Both the position numbers and the translations under genes were made by a program. A stretch of DNA of 64,000 bases from Arcuatula senhousia (taxonomy: Eukaryota > Mollusca > Bivalvia > Mytilida > Mytilidae). The stretch covers positions 37,353,275 through 37,417,274 of the forward strand of contig OZ020308.1 of assembly GCA_963971305.1 (NCBI GenBank), given 5' to 3'. The notes under the pieces were generated by a model. The model was not told where the DNA came from, did no database searches, and was given only the letters and a program-made list of their open reading frames with translations. Shown here one piece after another: positions 25,401 to 36,052 of the stretch (position 1 is the first letter of the stretch; the number at the start of each line of letters is the position of its first letter).

Positions 25401-28400
25401 TTAATAGCCTCGAGCCACCGTTGTGACCATGAAAAATGTTGTTTCAAGTCTCTTATGCAGACATATCCATGATATCAGATGGTAATAATTGAAACTATTT
25501 GTCTTCAAAAGGAATTTTTTTTTGCTCCGTTCTGATGCTCTTATGTCCGTTCTTTCAATACATGTTCGTTATTGATTTTAAAAACCTAGCTGTTCATATC
25601 CTTATTTTACAAAAACATACAAAAAAGTACATTATACAATCAAAACTTTCTTGTTTTAATTGATCAAATAATTTGTTTAGGCTTGACGTCACGCGAGAAG
25701 TTAATAATTAGTGTGACGTCTGCAGGCGGAGGAATTTTATTATTATCACTGCTGATTCTTGCTAGTTGTATTTGCTGTTGCGGAGGAGCACTTATATGCA
25801 TGAGGTAAAACATCAAAAACTGGCAAAGTTTATTCAAGAATGTTTAGTAATGAAATTGCATCGTTACATATTGTTGATAGAATTTAGTTGTTCAATATAT
25901 GTACTAGCCACAAAAAGAAACGATACCAAGGATATTTTCAATTTTTCCGTAGTTCAACGAATCTGTTTGACTGCAATTTGTTATATGACTGAGATGAATA
26001 ATTTACCCTTCAATTGAAGTGAACAACATTTTTCTATGCCGTCAAAGAACGTCAATTTTGACGGTTTTTTAAACAATAAAAAGTGAAAATTCTCCATGAA
26101 AGAAAAGTAATAATTAAAATCTCGATTATGAAATGTTACATTTTTTTACAAGACAAACAATAGGTGATCTAAACTGAAAATCAAACATCCGGATACAACG
26201 TCAACGTCAAAACAGAGAAAAAAAGAGACATTAAATTGTACCGGATTTGTATTGCATTTCAATGACGTTGAAGTCCAATTTGTTATTCAAACCCGATTAA
26301 ACCAAGTCTAACGAATCATCAAGAGTGTTAAACTTTTTCTTATACTTTCTCATAATTTGTATCTGGTTAAAGTGATTATATCAAACTAAAAACAATCTGT
26401 ACGTGTGGTATAGAAAAGTTTTGTCCAGTTTCATGAATTTTAGGGGCATTTTAGCCGTTCCAAAGGAATAGGTTCGCAAACTTCCAACGGAATAGGTTCG
26501 CAAACAGCCTATTTTGGCCCTTAATCAGGTCATATTTTCAAATAATTCATTTTTAGTTACGACTGGGGTTACTAATTAGTGCAGAATAAATGCTAGTTAC
26601 AAAACAAGACCTAATTTAACGTTTTCTGCAAAGACGTCATATTGTGATGCTAAAATTGAAAATATGCCAATTTCAGCAGAGTTCGCCATTTTTTTGTGAA
26701 AATGACAATGGCGCCAACCCCTCGCCCATAAATATTTTGCTTAGATTTTACAAATACATTGTTTTCTTCATGTTTTTACCAAAAAAAACTGATGGGGATG
26801 GATGGCACCATAAATAAAATCACATAATTGTGACTGAAAAACTGGTCATTTTGGCCGGATAATTAAGACCATATTTTAAGTGTCAGTGTGCTATAAAATT
26901 GATCAATGCACCAAAAAGTTAGTTAGTTAGTTATTGCTTTACTCCCAAGCAGCACGATTTCGGCTATATCCGGGAGATGAACATGAAAGTGGTGATGCAA
27001 TGAACATGAAATGATGATGAAGTGGAGGAAATGGGGACACAAGGCCATTTTGACTGCCACACCAAAAAGAAATCATTTCGAATTTTGCACTGCTATCCAG
27101 CTATACAAGCACAAATTTTCGAGTAAAACACAACAATTGTAATATTTGCGAATTTACAGGGCGAAATATGGGGGGGGGGTGGCTATGGTCCTTTCCTTAC
27201 AAATGCTGATTTTCTTAATGTTCTTGCAGCTGATGGTCCTAACTTCATTTGTTATTCATTCAAGTTATTTCCAAACGAGATTTCCCCGAGATGGAAACCT
27301 AACAAAAATACATTCTTAAATTTCTTATTTTTTTGGTTGTAAATCGTAGGCTACGAATCCACGAAAATTGAAAGAACATGAATATTGATAAAACAACAAT
27401 AGATAGTTTTCACTTCATAGTTTTCAATTTTCATTATACTTCACAATCCAAGCATCGGTTTGGTGAATTTTATTGTGACGCGTACATCAAAAGAGGAGAT
27501 TACAGCTACAATGATTAATGATAACAGTTTTTGTTTTATGTGTGTAGAAAGAAAAAGAACAGACAGACGAGCAAGCAACGCTATGTGCACAACGAATACA
27601 ACAATAAAATGTAAGTTTATAGGACTAATAAAAAAATAAATGGGGTTTTTTGCTTGTGGTTTGTTTTAATGCGATGATATTTTATGTCTGTCTGTTCGGA
27701 TTAACATCATTTGATTCCCCCATCGGTACATATTTGCTCCTTTCTGAAATTGCTTAACACATCTTTCAAATTTAAAGATCTGCGTTTAAACAATATTGAT
27801 ACAAGCTTTCCAAAATGTTTAAAGCAAACTCATAATAAAGTGTTTAGGCACGTTTAAAATTCGCCTTTTATTAATGGCGTCAAAATAAAGCTAGAATCAA
27901 GAAACATAAATACATTTTGCATTTGTTTGTGAAGCTTTTAAGACATTTGTTTATGTTTACAAAATGAAAAATAAGGATTTTTAGCTCACCTGGCCAAAGG
28001 CCATGTGAGCTATTGCCATCACTTGGCGTCCATCGTCGTCGTCGTCGTTAACTTTTCTTCAAACTTCTTCTCCTCTGAAACGGCTGCACAGATTCAAACC
28101 AAATTTCATCTGGTGGTACTTTAGGGTATCCCCCACAGAACTGATGTGGGGATTTTTGATTCGTCGAAAAACATGGCCGTCGATGCTAAAAATAGACCAG
28201 GGGGGTCAGACTACTGTTTTTGGCTTGTAAATCAAAAAGTATAAGAGATAGATGAAATCTGATGCCACGCTACTGCTTCAGCATCTAACGCTCTACAAAA
28301 GTCTCCATTGAGTCGAAGTTGTCAGATGACCCCTTATGGGAGTTACGGCCCCTTAAAGGTGAAAAATAGCATTTTTTCATGTTTTTGGCCTATAGAATGA

Positions 28401-29613
28401 AAACTATTGCATATAGAGAGAAGCTGTTGCTTGCTTAAATGTTCAGCTCATTTAGCTCTACAAAAGTCTCCATAAGGTCAAAGTTGTCAGATGACCCCTT
28501 ATAGGGGTTATGGCCCCTTAAAGGCAAAAAATAGAGTTTTTGGCCTATAGAATGAAAACTATTGCAGAAAGAGAAAAGCTGTTGCTTGCTTAAATGTTCA
28601 GCTCGTTTAGCTCTACAAAAGTCTCCATAGGGTTAAAGTTGTCAGATGAACCCTTATAGGGGTTATGGCCCCTTAAAGGCAAAAAATAGAGTTTTTTGCC
28701 TATAGAATGAAAACTATTGCAGATAGAGAAAAGCTGTTGCTTGCTTAAATGTTCAGCTCGTTTAGCTCTACAAAAGTTTCCATAGGGTCAAAGTTGCCCG
28801 ATGACCCCTTATAGTGGTTACGGCCCCTTAAAGACAAAAAATAGTGTTTTTGGCCTAAAAAAAGAAAACTTTTGCAGATAGAGAAAAGATGTTGCTTGCT
28901 TAAATGTTCAGCTTAATTAGCTCTACAAAAGTCTTTTTACGGTCAAAGTTGTCAGATGACCCCTTTAAGGGGTTATGGCCCTTTAAAGGTGAAAAATAGT
29001 GTTTTTTGCTTTGGAATGAAAACTATTGCAGATAGAGAAAAGCTTTTTATTGCTTAAACATTCAGCTCATTTACCTATACAAAAGTCTTCAAAGGGTTGA
29101 CATTAAGACCAGGTGAGCGATTCAGGCTTCTGGGAGCCTCTTGTTAAATTATGCGTTTTCTATTCCTCACTCGATTCTGGTCTTGGGGACCGACAATTGA
29201 ACTTGAAAGTGAAGTATTGGTTTGTATACGTCAGAAAATGTTTTAAAAGCGACACGACGTAATATTTTTATTTTTTTTTTATTTTTAGCATTATTCTACA
29301 TGTCAGAAATCCATCTTCAGATTATTGGTTTTAGCCTCTGCTGCCAAAATATTTGTTTCATCAAAATTATTTTCAATATGTGTTAAGAAAAAAAAAACAC
29401 CTTTTTAGTTCAATAATTGGTCCCCAATTCGTGCTATTTTGCTATGCTGTACTTTATGTATCAAAAATATTGAATAATAATATTGCATGCTTATGCCTAA
29501 ATCATTACTTCTTTGTTTTAAATAGGCGCCATCAGTCAGACGGTTATTGGAGAAACAAGGATATATCTAACCGAGGGTTGGCAGAAATATCCGACATGTC
29601 GGAATGGAGATAG
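19395..29613 (+). CDS. IgGFc-binding/TSP1 single-pass membrane protein gene, copy 2, nine exons
   Basis: Exons: 19395-19479, 19937-21252, 21874-21982, 22899-22946, 23594-23749, 24674-24703, 25681-25804, 27548-27610, 29526-29613. All borders are GT/AG and all phases join. The order is signal peptide, IgGFc-binding N-terminal domain, two Asp-rich metal-binding segments, one thrombospondin type-1 repeat, short stalk, transmembrane helix, cytoplasmic tail ending SDMSEWR then TAG. I infer a surface adhesion or recognition protein; the ligand is unknown. The start chosen is the Met of MWNKQRPLP, which gives a plausible leader; an upstream in-frame Met at 19290 is less likely. An in-frame TAG at 20248-20250 inside exon 2 breaks the frame, so this copy may be a null allele or pseudogene. 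A last-exon relative is at 4753-4840. Confidence 0.8.
19937..21252 (+). CDS. Copy 2 exon 2, IgGFc-binding domain, with an internal stop
   Basis: A single 1,316-nt exon encodes about 438 residues typical of the IgGFc-binding N-terminal domain: [11 protein letters not shown] near its start, [19 protein letters not shown] in the middle, and a Gly-rich end with GLPVGLRL. The frame is continuous on both sides of TAG at 20248-20250, where the text reads agatac-tagtac-tcaaat. Removing no base restores nothing, but the six bases tagtac look like an in-frame insertion relative to the expected motif (inference). The rest of the domain shows no other damage, so the stop is recent, polymorphic, or an assembly error. 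Confidence 0.85.
21874..21982 (+). CDS. Copy 2 exon 3, Asp-rich metal-binding segment
   Basis: The exon encodes [13 protein letters not shown] followed by [14 protein letters not shown], a pattern of alternating Asp/Asn, Cys and Glu seen next to IgGFc domains and resembling the putative metal-binding motif of MopE-type proteins. Calcium binding is inference. Splice borders are ctag|gatctt and aaag|gtaaat. Confidence 0.8.
22899..22946 (+). CDS. Copy 2 exon 4, second Asp-rich segment
   Basis: A 48-nt exon encodes [16 protein letters not shown], the continuation of the metal-binding pattern. Borders are ttttag|atgatg and caga|gtaaat; phases 1 and 1 fit exons 3 and 5. Confidence 0.75.
23594..23749 (+). 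CDS. Copy 2 exon 5, thrombospondin type-1 repeat
   Basis: It encodes [12 protein letters not shown] with the W-x-x-W-x-x-W/C motif used for C-mannosylation, then CTCTLKRTC and a Gly-Asn-Tyr-Cys segment, six or more cysteines overall. The repeat is somewhat short, about 52 residues. It ends at aaag|gtaggc in phase 1. Confidence 0.85.
24370..24545 (+). repeat. SINE-like repeat family A, partial
   Basis: Contains gcagcgctaagcttgtcgg and ccggggtcgtcagcctata, as in 44622-44830 and 50215-50420. It lies just before exon 6 of copy 2. Confidence 0.65.
25681..25804 (+). CDS. Copy 2 exon 7, transmembrane helix
   Basis: 124 nt, the same length as 1404-1527. It encodes LTSREK, then a hydrophobic helix with [14 protein letters not shown], then [12 protein letters not shown]. 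The Cys cluster after the helix is identical to that of copy 1. Exon 6 (24674-24703) before it encodes only a ten-residue stalk. Confidence 0.85.
26925..27065 (-). repeat. SINE-like repeat family A, 3' part, reverse
   Basis: Contains ttgctttactcccaagcagc and acatgaaatgatgatgaagt, the reverse complement of the end of the copy at 44622-45105. Confidence 0.65.
27548..27610 (+). CDS. Copy 2 exon 8, cytoplasmic tail with YNN motif
   Basis: 63 nt coding for a strongly basic start ([11 protein letters not shown]) and YVHNEYNNK. Copy 1 has the matching HNEYNNE. A Tyr with Asn at +2 matches the Grb2-type SH2 ligand pattern; that use is inference. Confidence 0.8.
27977..29146 (+). repeat. Composite element of about 160-bp monomers (family B), six monomers
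   Basis: The head is ttttagctcacctggccaaa with a tcgtcgtcgtcg run; the tail is accaggtgagcgattcaggc, then tctgggagcctcttgtt. agctcacctgg and ccaggtgagc are inverted. Between them lies a run of monomers (units starting about 28301, 28468, 28621, 28777, 28933, 29086), each with caaagttgtcagatgacccc and agaaaagctgttgcttgctt. No protein is encoded. It occupies an intron of copy 2. Confidence 0.85.
29526..29613 (+). CDS. Copy 2 exon 9, C-terminal tail
   Basis: 88 nt encode [17 protein letters not shown] and end ISDMSEWR, then TAG. The last residues SDMSEW and the block GYWRNK are the same in copy 1. A candidate polyadenylation signal aataaa is at about 29768, and the untranslated sequence aligns with that after 4840. 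Confidence 0.85.
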
Positions 29614-30267
29614 TGATGGCAAAGGAAACAGGATGACATATTTGCATAAAGATATTCTAGACTACATATATCTAGTTACAAGTTAACAATTCTTGATACA
29701 TTAAACTATCCATATTCAATATACACGACTGTTTTGTAATTACTCCTATATTGTTCTTGTTATAGTCTAATAAATTCGTTTTATGAATAGATATCTTCAT
29801 AACATTTTAATTAGTTTCTATGGAAAAAATTATTCAGATGATTTTGAAGTTGGCTTGCATTGGTTCTATGAAAAGAAACCTGGTTTCAATCGTTTCTGAA
29901 TATTGCATATAATTAATCGATTTTTCAAAAGTTTATAAAATTACAAACAAATATAAGTTAAGGTTAACTGAATTTCTAAAGTTACTAAAGTGTGAGTTAT
30001 TCATCCGACCGCAATATTTTCCAAACAAGTATTGATTGGTAGTTAAAAAGAATAATTATTACATCCCAGCTCCTTTGTTCTAATAGGGGTGATCTGACAG
30101 AGCCGGATCATCCCTTGGAATACCCTGTTCTACTTTTTCAACTCTATTGTTCCTTTTCTTTTGTTTTTCAAAGCACGTTTTTTTGAGAAATGTTCACTAA
30201 GTTGAAGATAGGAACAATATATTATCGACAACAAAGTTTTTTTTGAAGATTGAAAAATAACATAGTT

Positions 30268-30323
30268 TCCACCGGGGTTTGAACATCGGACCTCACTGTT
30301 CCAAGTCTACCTTCATATCCACT
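30268..30323 (-). other. 3' part of a tRNA-like pol III module, split by the Polinton
   Basis: Read on the minus strand, this side supplies box B (gatgttcaaacccc, 30274-30287) and an acceptor-stem strand (tccaccgg). With the other side (40598-40622) and counting the 6-bp duplication once, it makes a 75-nt unit whose ends pair over 8 bp with one G-T pair. It could be a tRNA pseudogene or the head of a tRNA-derived SINE. Confidence 0.6.
30318..30323. repeat. Left 6-bp target-site duplication (TCCACT)
   Basis: TCCACT immediately precedes the left terminal repeat and is repeated exactly at 40598-40603 after the right one. Six bases is the length known for Polinton/Maverick insertions. Confidence 0.9.
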
Positions 30324-30852
30324 AGTAGTTGTCAAACTGTCTGTTCTGGGACACTTTTGCCCATGTTAAACCTATGGAAGAATCTGTGTTGTGGATATAC
30401 TTTGTGGATATACCTAATAAGCTTTTTTTTAATTAAGTGATTGATTGACATGAAGTGACAGATTGACAGGTAGTGACGTACACACCCATGGACAGGAAGT
30501 AACCTAATTAAACCACACCCACATCAATGGGAAATTCCCTAATTGAACCACACCTCTTATTGATGGGGGAAATTGCCTAATTAATTCCCTAAAGTTTTTT
30601 AATGTTGGTTTCACACCCCCAAACACGTGACAGATGTGAAGGGCCATCAATCATAAAAATCGTGAAATTCCTTAAAAGACAGTTGTTGAATCAGTTGTGT
30701 AAACTAAAGTTTGCTATATAAAAACCGGAAGTTGTAAGGTGTTTTTTGGCCGGAACTGTGAAAATCTATAGATAATAAAATGTAGACTTCGCGCGCGGGG
30801 GCTTCGGCGGCGGCGGGCGGGCGGCCGGCCGGGACAGAATAATTTTGTAACG
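30324..30852 (+). repeat. Left terminal inverted repeat of the Polinton
   Basis: 529 bp, matching 40069-40597 in reverse with very few differences. The outer end is AGTAGTTGTCAAACTGTCTG. Near the inner end (30790-30834) is a block almost purely G and C, with gcgcgcggggg and ggcggcggcgggcgggcgg. It contains cgtgacagatgtgaagggcc in the middle. Confidence 0.92.
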
Positions 30853-31263
30853 CCCTTCCCAGTTATAACTACTAATCACACCCTTTTGATATATGGTATG
30901 GAGGATCAGAATGTTTTTTTTTTTCATATGCGTGATTTCAAACAATTTAAGACTTTCTAATAAAATTATACAATCATTAGTTCCTACTTAGTACATCAAC
31001 GTTGTCACAAACGTAAATAAAAACATAACAAATATATTACATTATCCATATTGTTACAGGTAAAATTGGTTTTACAATGTCATCCATCAAAGGGAAAAAC
31101 ATGACAACATATTTGTATATCTAATTAATTTATTGAAAGGAATTAACATATGTTAACATGTCCATATTGAATCAAAATTAAACATTGTCAAAAGCTTCCT
31201 CATAGAAATTGAATTCCGAAGCTAGACCAGTATAATAAAGTCACAAAGATTTTCCTTCCTTGT

Positions 31264-31514
31264 TAAAATGTTCTCCTCCTTCCTCCCTCCCTTCGCCCTC
31301 CCTCCTCCTCCTCTTGCCTCCTCCCTCCCTCCTCCTCCTCCTCCTCCTCCTCCTCCTCCTCCTCCTCCTCCTCCTCCTCCTCCTCCTCCTCCTCCTCCTC
31401 CCTCCTCCTCCTCCCTCCCTCCTCCTCCCTCCTCCTCCTCCTCCTCCTCCTCCTTCCTCCTCCTCCTCCCTCTTCCTCCTTTATTTTCCTCCCTCTTCCT
31501 CCTTTATTTTATAA
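31264..31514 (+). repeat. (TCC)n polypyrimidine tract, about 250 bp
   Basis: Almost uninterrupted C/T on the plus strand with a pure CTC/TCC core at about 31330-31400. The Pro/Leu-rich reading frames over it are artefacts of the repeat. It lies between the left terminal repeat and the polymerase gene. Confidence 0.9.
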
Positions 31515-32014
31515 CAGCTAATTGATTATTATCAGTTGATCTTGCATGCATTAAACGCTATTTCGCTGAGATATAAAACAAGATAAAAATTGTACCCTAT
31601 ACCCACACCAAGTTAAAATGTTAAGACAGTCATCGTATCAATTAAGTGACTTACACCATTCGTAGTTTAAAAATTAAAACCCAATTACTGCATGTCACTT
31701 TCTTAATAACATTAGAAGAGGGTTATGTTTTATCCTTTAACTATCAGATGGGAAATCCCTTAATGATACAAATAGATTTATGCCCCCACTTCAAACCATG
31801 CAAAACAGGTAGGGATTCTCTAAAAGTCTAAAAAGTGGATATAGATATTTTAACTACGAACACCCTTATTACAGGTAAGAAATTTCAATAACAGATAATA
31901 AAGCTATATATCATTGTGACAGTGATTTCCTTAATGACATTAAAGGGTTACATAATCCCAACATTAAATGTAATTGACATATATGAAAGATGGGAAATCC
32001 CCTAAATAATATCA

Positions 32015-32366
32015 GAGTGTTTATTTTATACCCCCAAAAACAGGAAGTTAGGCTGTATCAAACAAACAAACAAACAAACAAAAACAGTACCATCAATCAT
32101 CTAAAACAAATGAAAATATTTTAATGACACATGTCAACGAGTGTTTATTTTATACCCCCAAAACAGGAAGTAAGGTTGTATCAAACAAACAAAAAACCCA
32201 GCACCATCAATCATCTAAAACAAATTAAAGTATTTTAATGACACATGTCAACGAGTGTTTATTTTATAACCCCCAAAACAGGAAGTAAGGTTGTATCAAA
32301 CAAAAATAAAACCAGCACCATCAATCATCTAAAACAAATTAAAATATTTTAATGACACATGTCAAC
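32015..32366 (+). repeat. Three tandem repeats of 124, 114 and 114 bp
   Basis: Units start at 32015, 32139 and 32253 with gagtgtttattttata, and contain accatcaatcatctaaaaca and aatgacacatgtcaac. The first is longer because of a (caaa)n run. They lie about 520 bp before the polymerase start codon. Confidence 0.85.
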
Positions 32367-32887
32367 ATGTTCTTATTTGTCACATTAAACAATAAATCCA
32401 TAAATTTTATAGGAAATTCCCTATTTAAGCGAGAAAATTAATTGAAAAATCATTAGTCAATCGACAAGTTGAAAGGTGAAGACGTTAATACTAGTAACCG
32501 GAGTGGGTAAGTATGTTAACTATTAATATGCAACGATATTTGGATTTGACTCAAGTAAGCTACCAAAGTGTGTAAAAAAAACCCGCACTTCGATGGTAAA
32601 TGAAAAAAGGGGGTTAAACCAGTTATAACATTATTTTATACTTCGAAATTATTATCTGTTGTTCGAAGTATACTCCTGTAAGCCTTGGTTTCGAGGGAAG
32701 CTCCGTTTTGTAGTGATATAAGCGTTGAAAGGTGGTGTCGAAGGGCGGCGGCTTTTTGACGACAGTCTTGATCAAACATTTTGGATTTTATTGAGGATTT
32801 TATACCTTAACATTTAATGTGACTTAATGCCTTATCTATTCAATGCATTAAAAACTTTGACCATTCTCGTTGTAGATTATCAAAACG

Positions 32888-35800
32888 ATGAACAGGTCCA
32901 AAACCTATGATTGTTATGTATGCGGCAAAGTATTCAGTCAGCAATCAAATCTATATCGGCATAAAAAGGCGATGCATTCAACAACGATATACTCATGTTC
33001 TAAATGTAGGTTTCAAAGTAACAGGAAAGACAGCTATTTGCGTCATATTAAGAAGCACTTAATAGTAAAGAATCAAACAGGAGGTGGAAAAAAAGTCAAT
33101 AACAAAGACGAAAAAGACAACATAAAAGATGTATGTTCTTTTAAAGCACTCAATGGAACAGTGGAGACTTATATTATCCCAGCGGAAGGAAAAGTTAAAT
33201 TCGACCCGATGACTTTTTTAAAAAGTAAATATGAAGATGTAAAAAACAAGCTTAAAAAGACCATTAAAGAAAAAGGTGGTATAAAGTGGTACCTATCCTT
33301 AAACATTAAAATGACGAGAAGAAATGGTGATCAACTAGAAACTGCAGAACCACATTTCCGCGGGAAGTGTCAAACAAGCTTGAAATTTGAAGACATAGAT
33401 GGTGGTTTAAAGGAATCAATAAAGAAAGTATTCAACTCATTCATTGAATACCAAAGGCAAGGCAGTAATTGGACAATAGATAAAATTGTTGATTTAACCA
33501 TACATATGGCTCGCTACAGACCACTGAAAGGATCCAGTTATATTCCACTCCCAACCAAATTAAGATCTAAACATGCTATCATCAACGTGAAAAACAGAGA
33601 TAATAAATGCTTCATGTGGTCAATTCTAGCTGCATTATATCCACCAAAAACACATGGGGAGCGTGTTTTCAAGTATAAAGAACATGAATCGAAGTTAAAC
33701 TTTAAAGGTATACCATTTCCTGTGAAAATGGAAGACGTTACTAAATTCGAGAAGCAGAACAAAATGTCCATCAATTTGTTTGGTTACGAGAAGCAGAGCG
33801 TCTCCCCAATACACATCACTGGTTTTAGGTTCGAAAAACAGATTAACCTGCTATTGATATCGGACAACAAGAAATCTCACTATTGTTATATAAATGATTT
33901 GAACAAGTTGTTGGGAGACCAACACACTAACACTAGAAGATACCATTATTGTCCATATTGCTTACATGGCTTCACCAAAGAACAGATTCTCAATGATCAT
34001 AAACCATACTGTATGACACATGGGCCACAGAGAACTGAAATGCCGAAGGAAGAGGATAAATGGTTATTTTACAAAGACATTCGTAAACAACTCGAAGTGC
34101 CCTATGTTATCTATGCTGACTTCGAAAGTCTTCTGATGCCTATTCAAGGTTGTGAGAGAGATCCATCCAAATCATCGACGACGAGGTCAACACAACACGT
34201 ACCATGTGGATTTGCCTACAAAGTTGTTGGGCTAAACTCAGGAACCTCAAAAAATCCTGTTGTCTATAGGGGTTTGGATGCAGCTGATAAGTTTATAGAT
34301 TTTATGGTCACCGAGCAGGAAAATATAGAGAAAAAATTTAAACTCTGCGAGCCAATGGTAATGACAGGCGGTGACTGGCAGTTATTCAAAAAGGCTGCAA
34401 ATTGTCATATATGCACCAAGCCATTGGGAGAGGACCGAGTTAGAGACCATTGTCACGTCACCGGGAAGTTTAGAGGGGCAGCACACAATGACTGTAACAT
34501 AAACTACAAGTTTACGGGTCGCATTCCTGTTATATTTCACAATCTTCGAGGTTATGACAGTCACCTGATCATGCAGGCAATAGGAAAAGTTGACAAACGA
34601 CTGAGATGTATACCCAATAACATGGAGAAATACATTTCATTTTCTCTAGGGTGCATGGACTTCATCGACTCTTTCCAATTTATGCCATCGTCTTTGGAGA
34701 CACTTGTAGGAAACCTTGCTAAAGAAGGATCGTTACATTTCAAACATTTAAAAGATCATTTTGGAAGCGAAAACAATAAGTTTCTATTAAGAAAGCAGGT
34801 CTATCCATATGAGCATTTCGATTCAGAAGCTAAATTTTCAGAACAACAACTACCACCGATATCCGCCTTTTACAGCACATTATCTGGGGAGTGGATTTCA
34901 GATGATGATTATGCACATGCACAAAATGTATGGGAGACATTTTCTATACAGAACCTTGGACAATATCATGACTTGTATGTATTAACCGACGTGCTGCTGC
35001 TTGCTGACGTATTTGAGAACTTTAGAAACATTTGTCTGAATTATTATGATCTGGACGCTGCACATTTTTATACATCACCAGGTCTCGCATGGCAAGCCGC
35101 GCTCAAAATGACAGGTGTAAAACTAGAATTATTGACAGATATTGATATGCATCTATTCATCGAAAAGGGCCTTCGAGGAGGAATATCAATGATCACACAT
35201 CGCTTCTCCAAAGCCAACAACAAATATGTTCCGGACTATAATCCAAAAGAGGAAAGAAATCATCTGATCTATTTAGATGCAAATAATTTATACGGCTGGG
35301 CCATGTCTCAATCACTTCCTGTAAAAGACTTCAGATGGTTGAATGAAAATGAAATTGAGAGTCTACGGATAAACGATGTTGAAGATGGTAATGATAGTGG
35401 CTATATATTGGAAGTTGATCTAGATTATCCTGAAGACCTTCATGATCTTCATAACGAATATCCACTAGCTCCCGAGAAAATGAAAGTTTCAGACGAAATG
35501 CTATCACCATATGCTAAAATACTTTTAGCAGAACTTGACCTCAAGGGAACATCAACAGAAAAACTAATTCCAAACCTTAAAGCCAAAGAGAAATATGTTG
35601 TTCACTATAGAAATCTAAAACTATATATGTCTCTGGGTATGAAAGTCTCCAAGATACACCGCGTGCTGGCCTTCACACAAGAGTCATGGTTGAAGAGGTA
35701 TATCGACTTCAATACAGAGAAACGAAAACTGGCAAAGAACGATTTTGAGAAAGATTTCTTCAAACTAATGAACAATGCAGTATTCGGTAAGTTAATTTAT

Positions 35801-35985
35801 TATATATAATGATAGCAACAGTAACGAAAGTTATAGAAACACAGTAGCCAGCACAATTAGTAATTATACTTAAACATTTAATAGTCTGTGACTTTAAATG
35901 AAGATAATAATACTAGCTATATAGTGAAATTCACATACTGAATCTAAGAATGATTTGCTTCGAGATTTATATACTACCGATACCT

Positions 35986-36052
<67 letters not shown>

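Noticed and set aside
31260..31525. Two overlapping frames encoding Pro- or Leu-rich proteins
   Set aside because: They are readings of a (TCC)n microsatellite in different frames.
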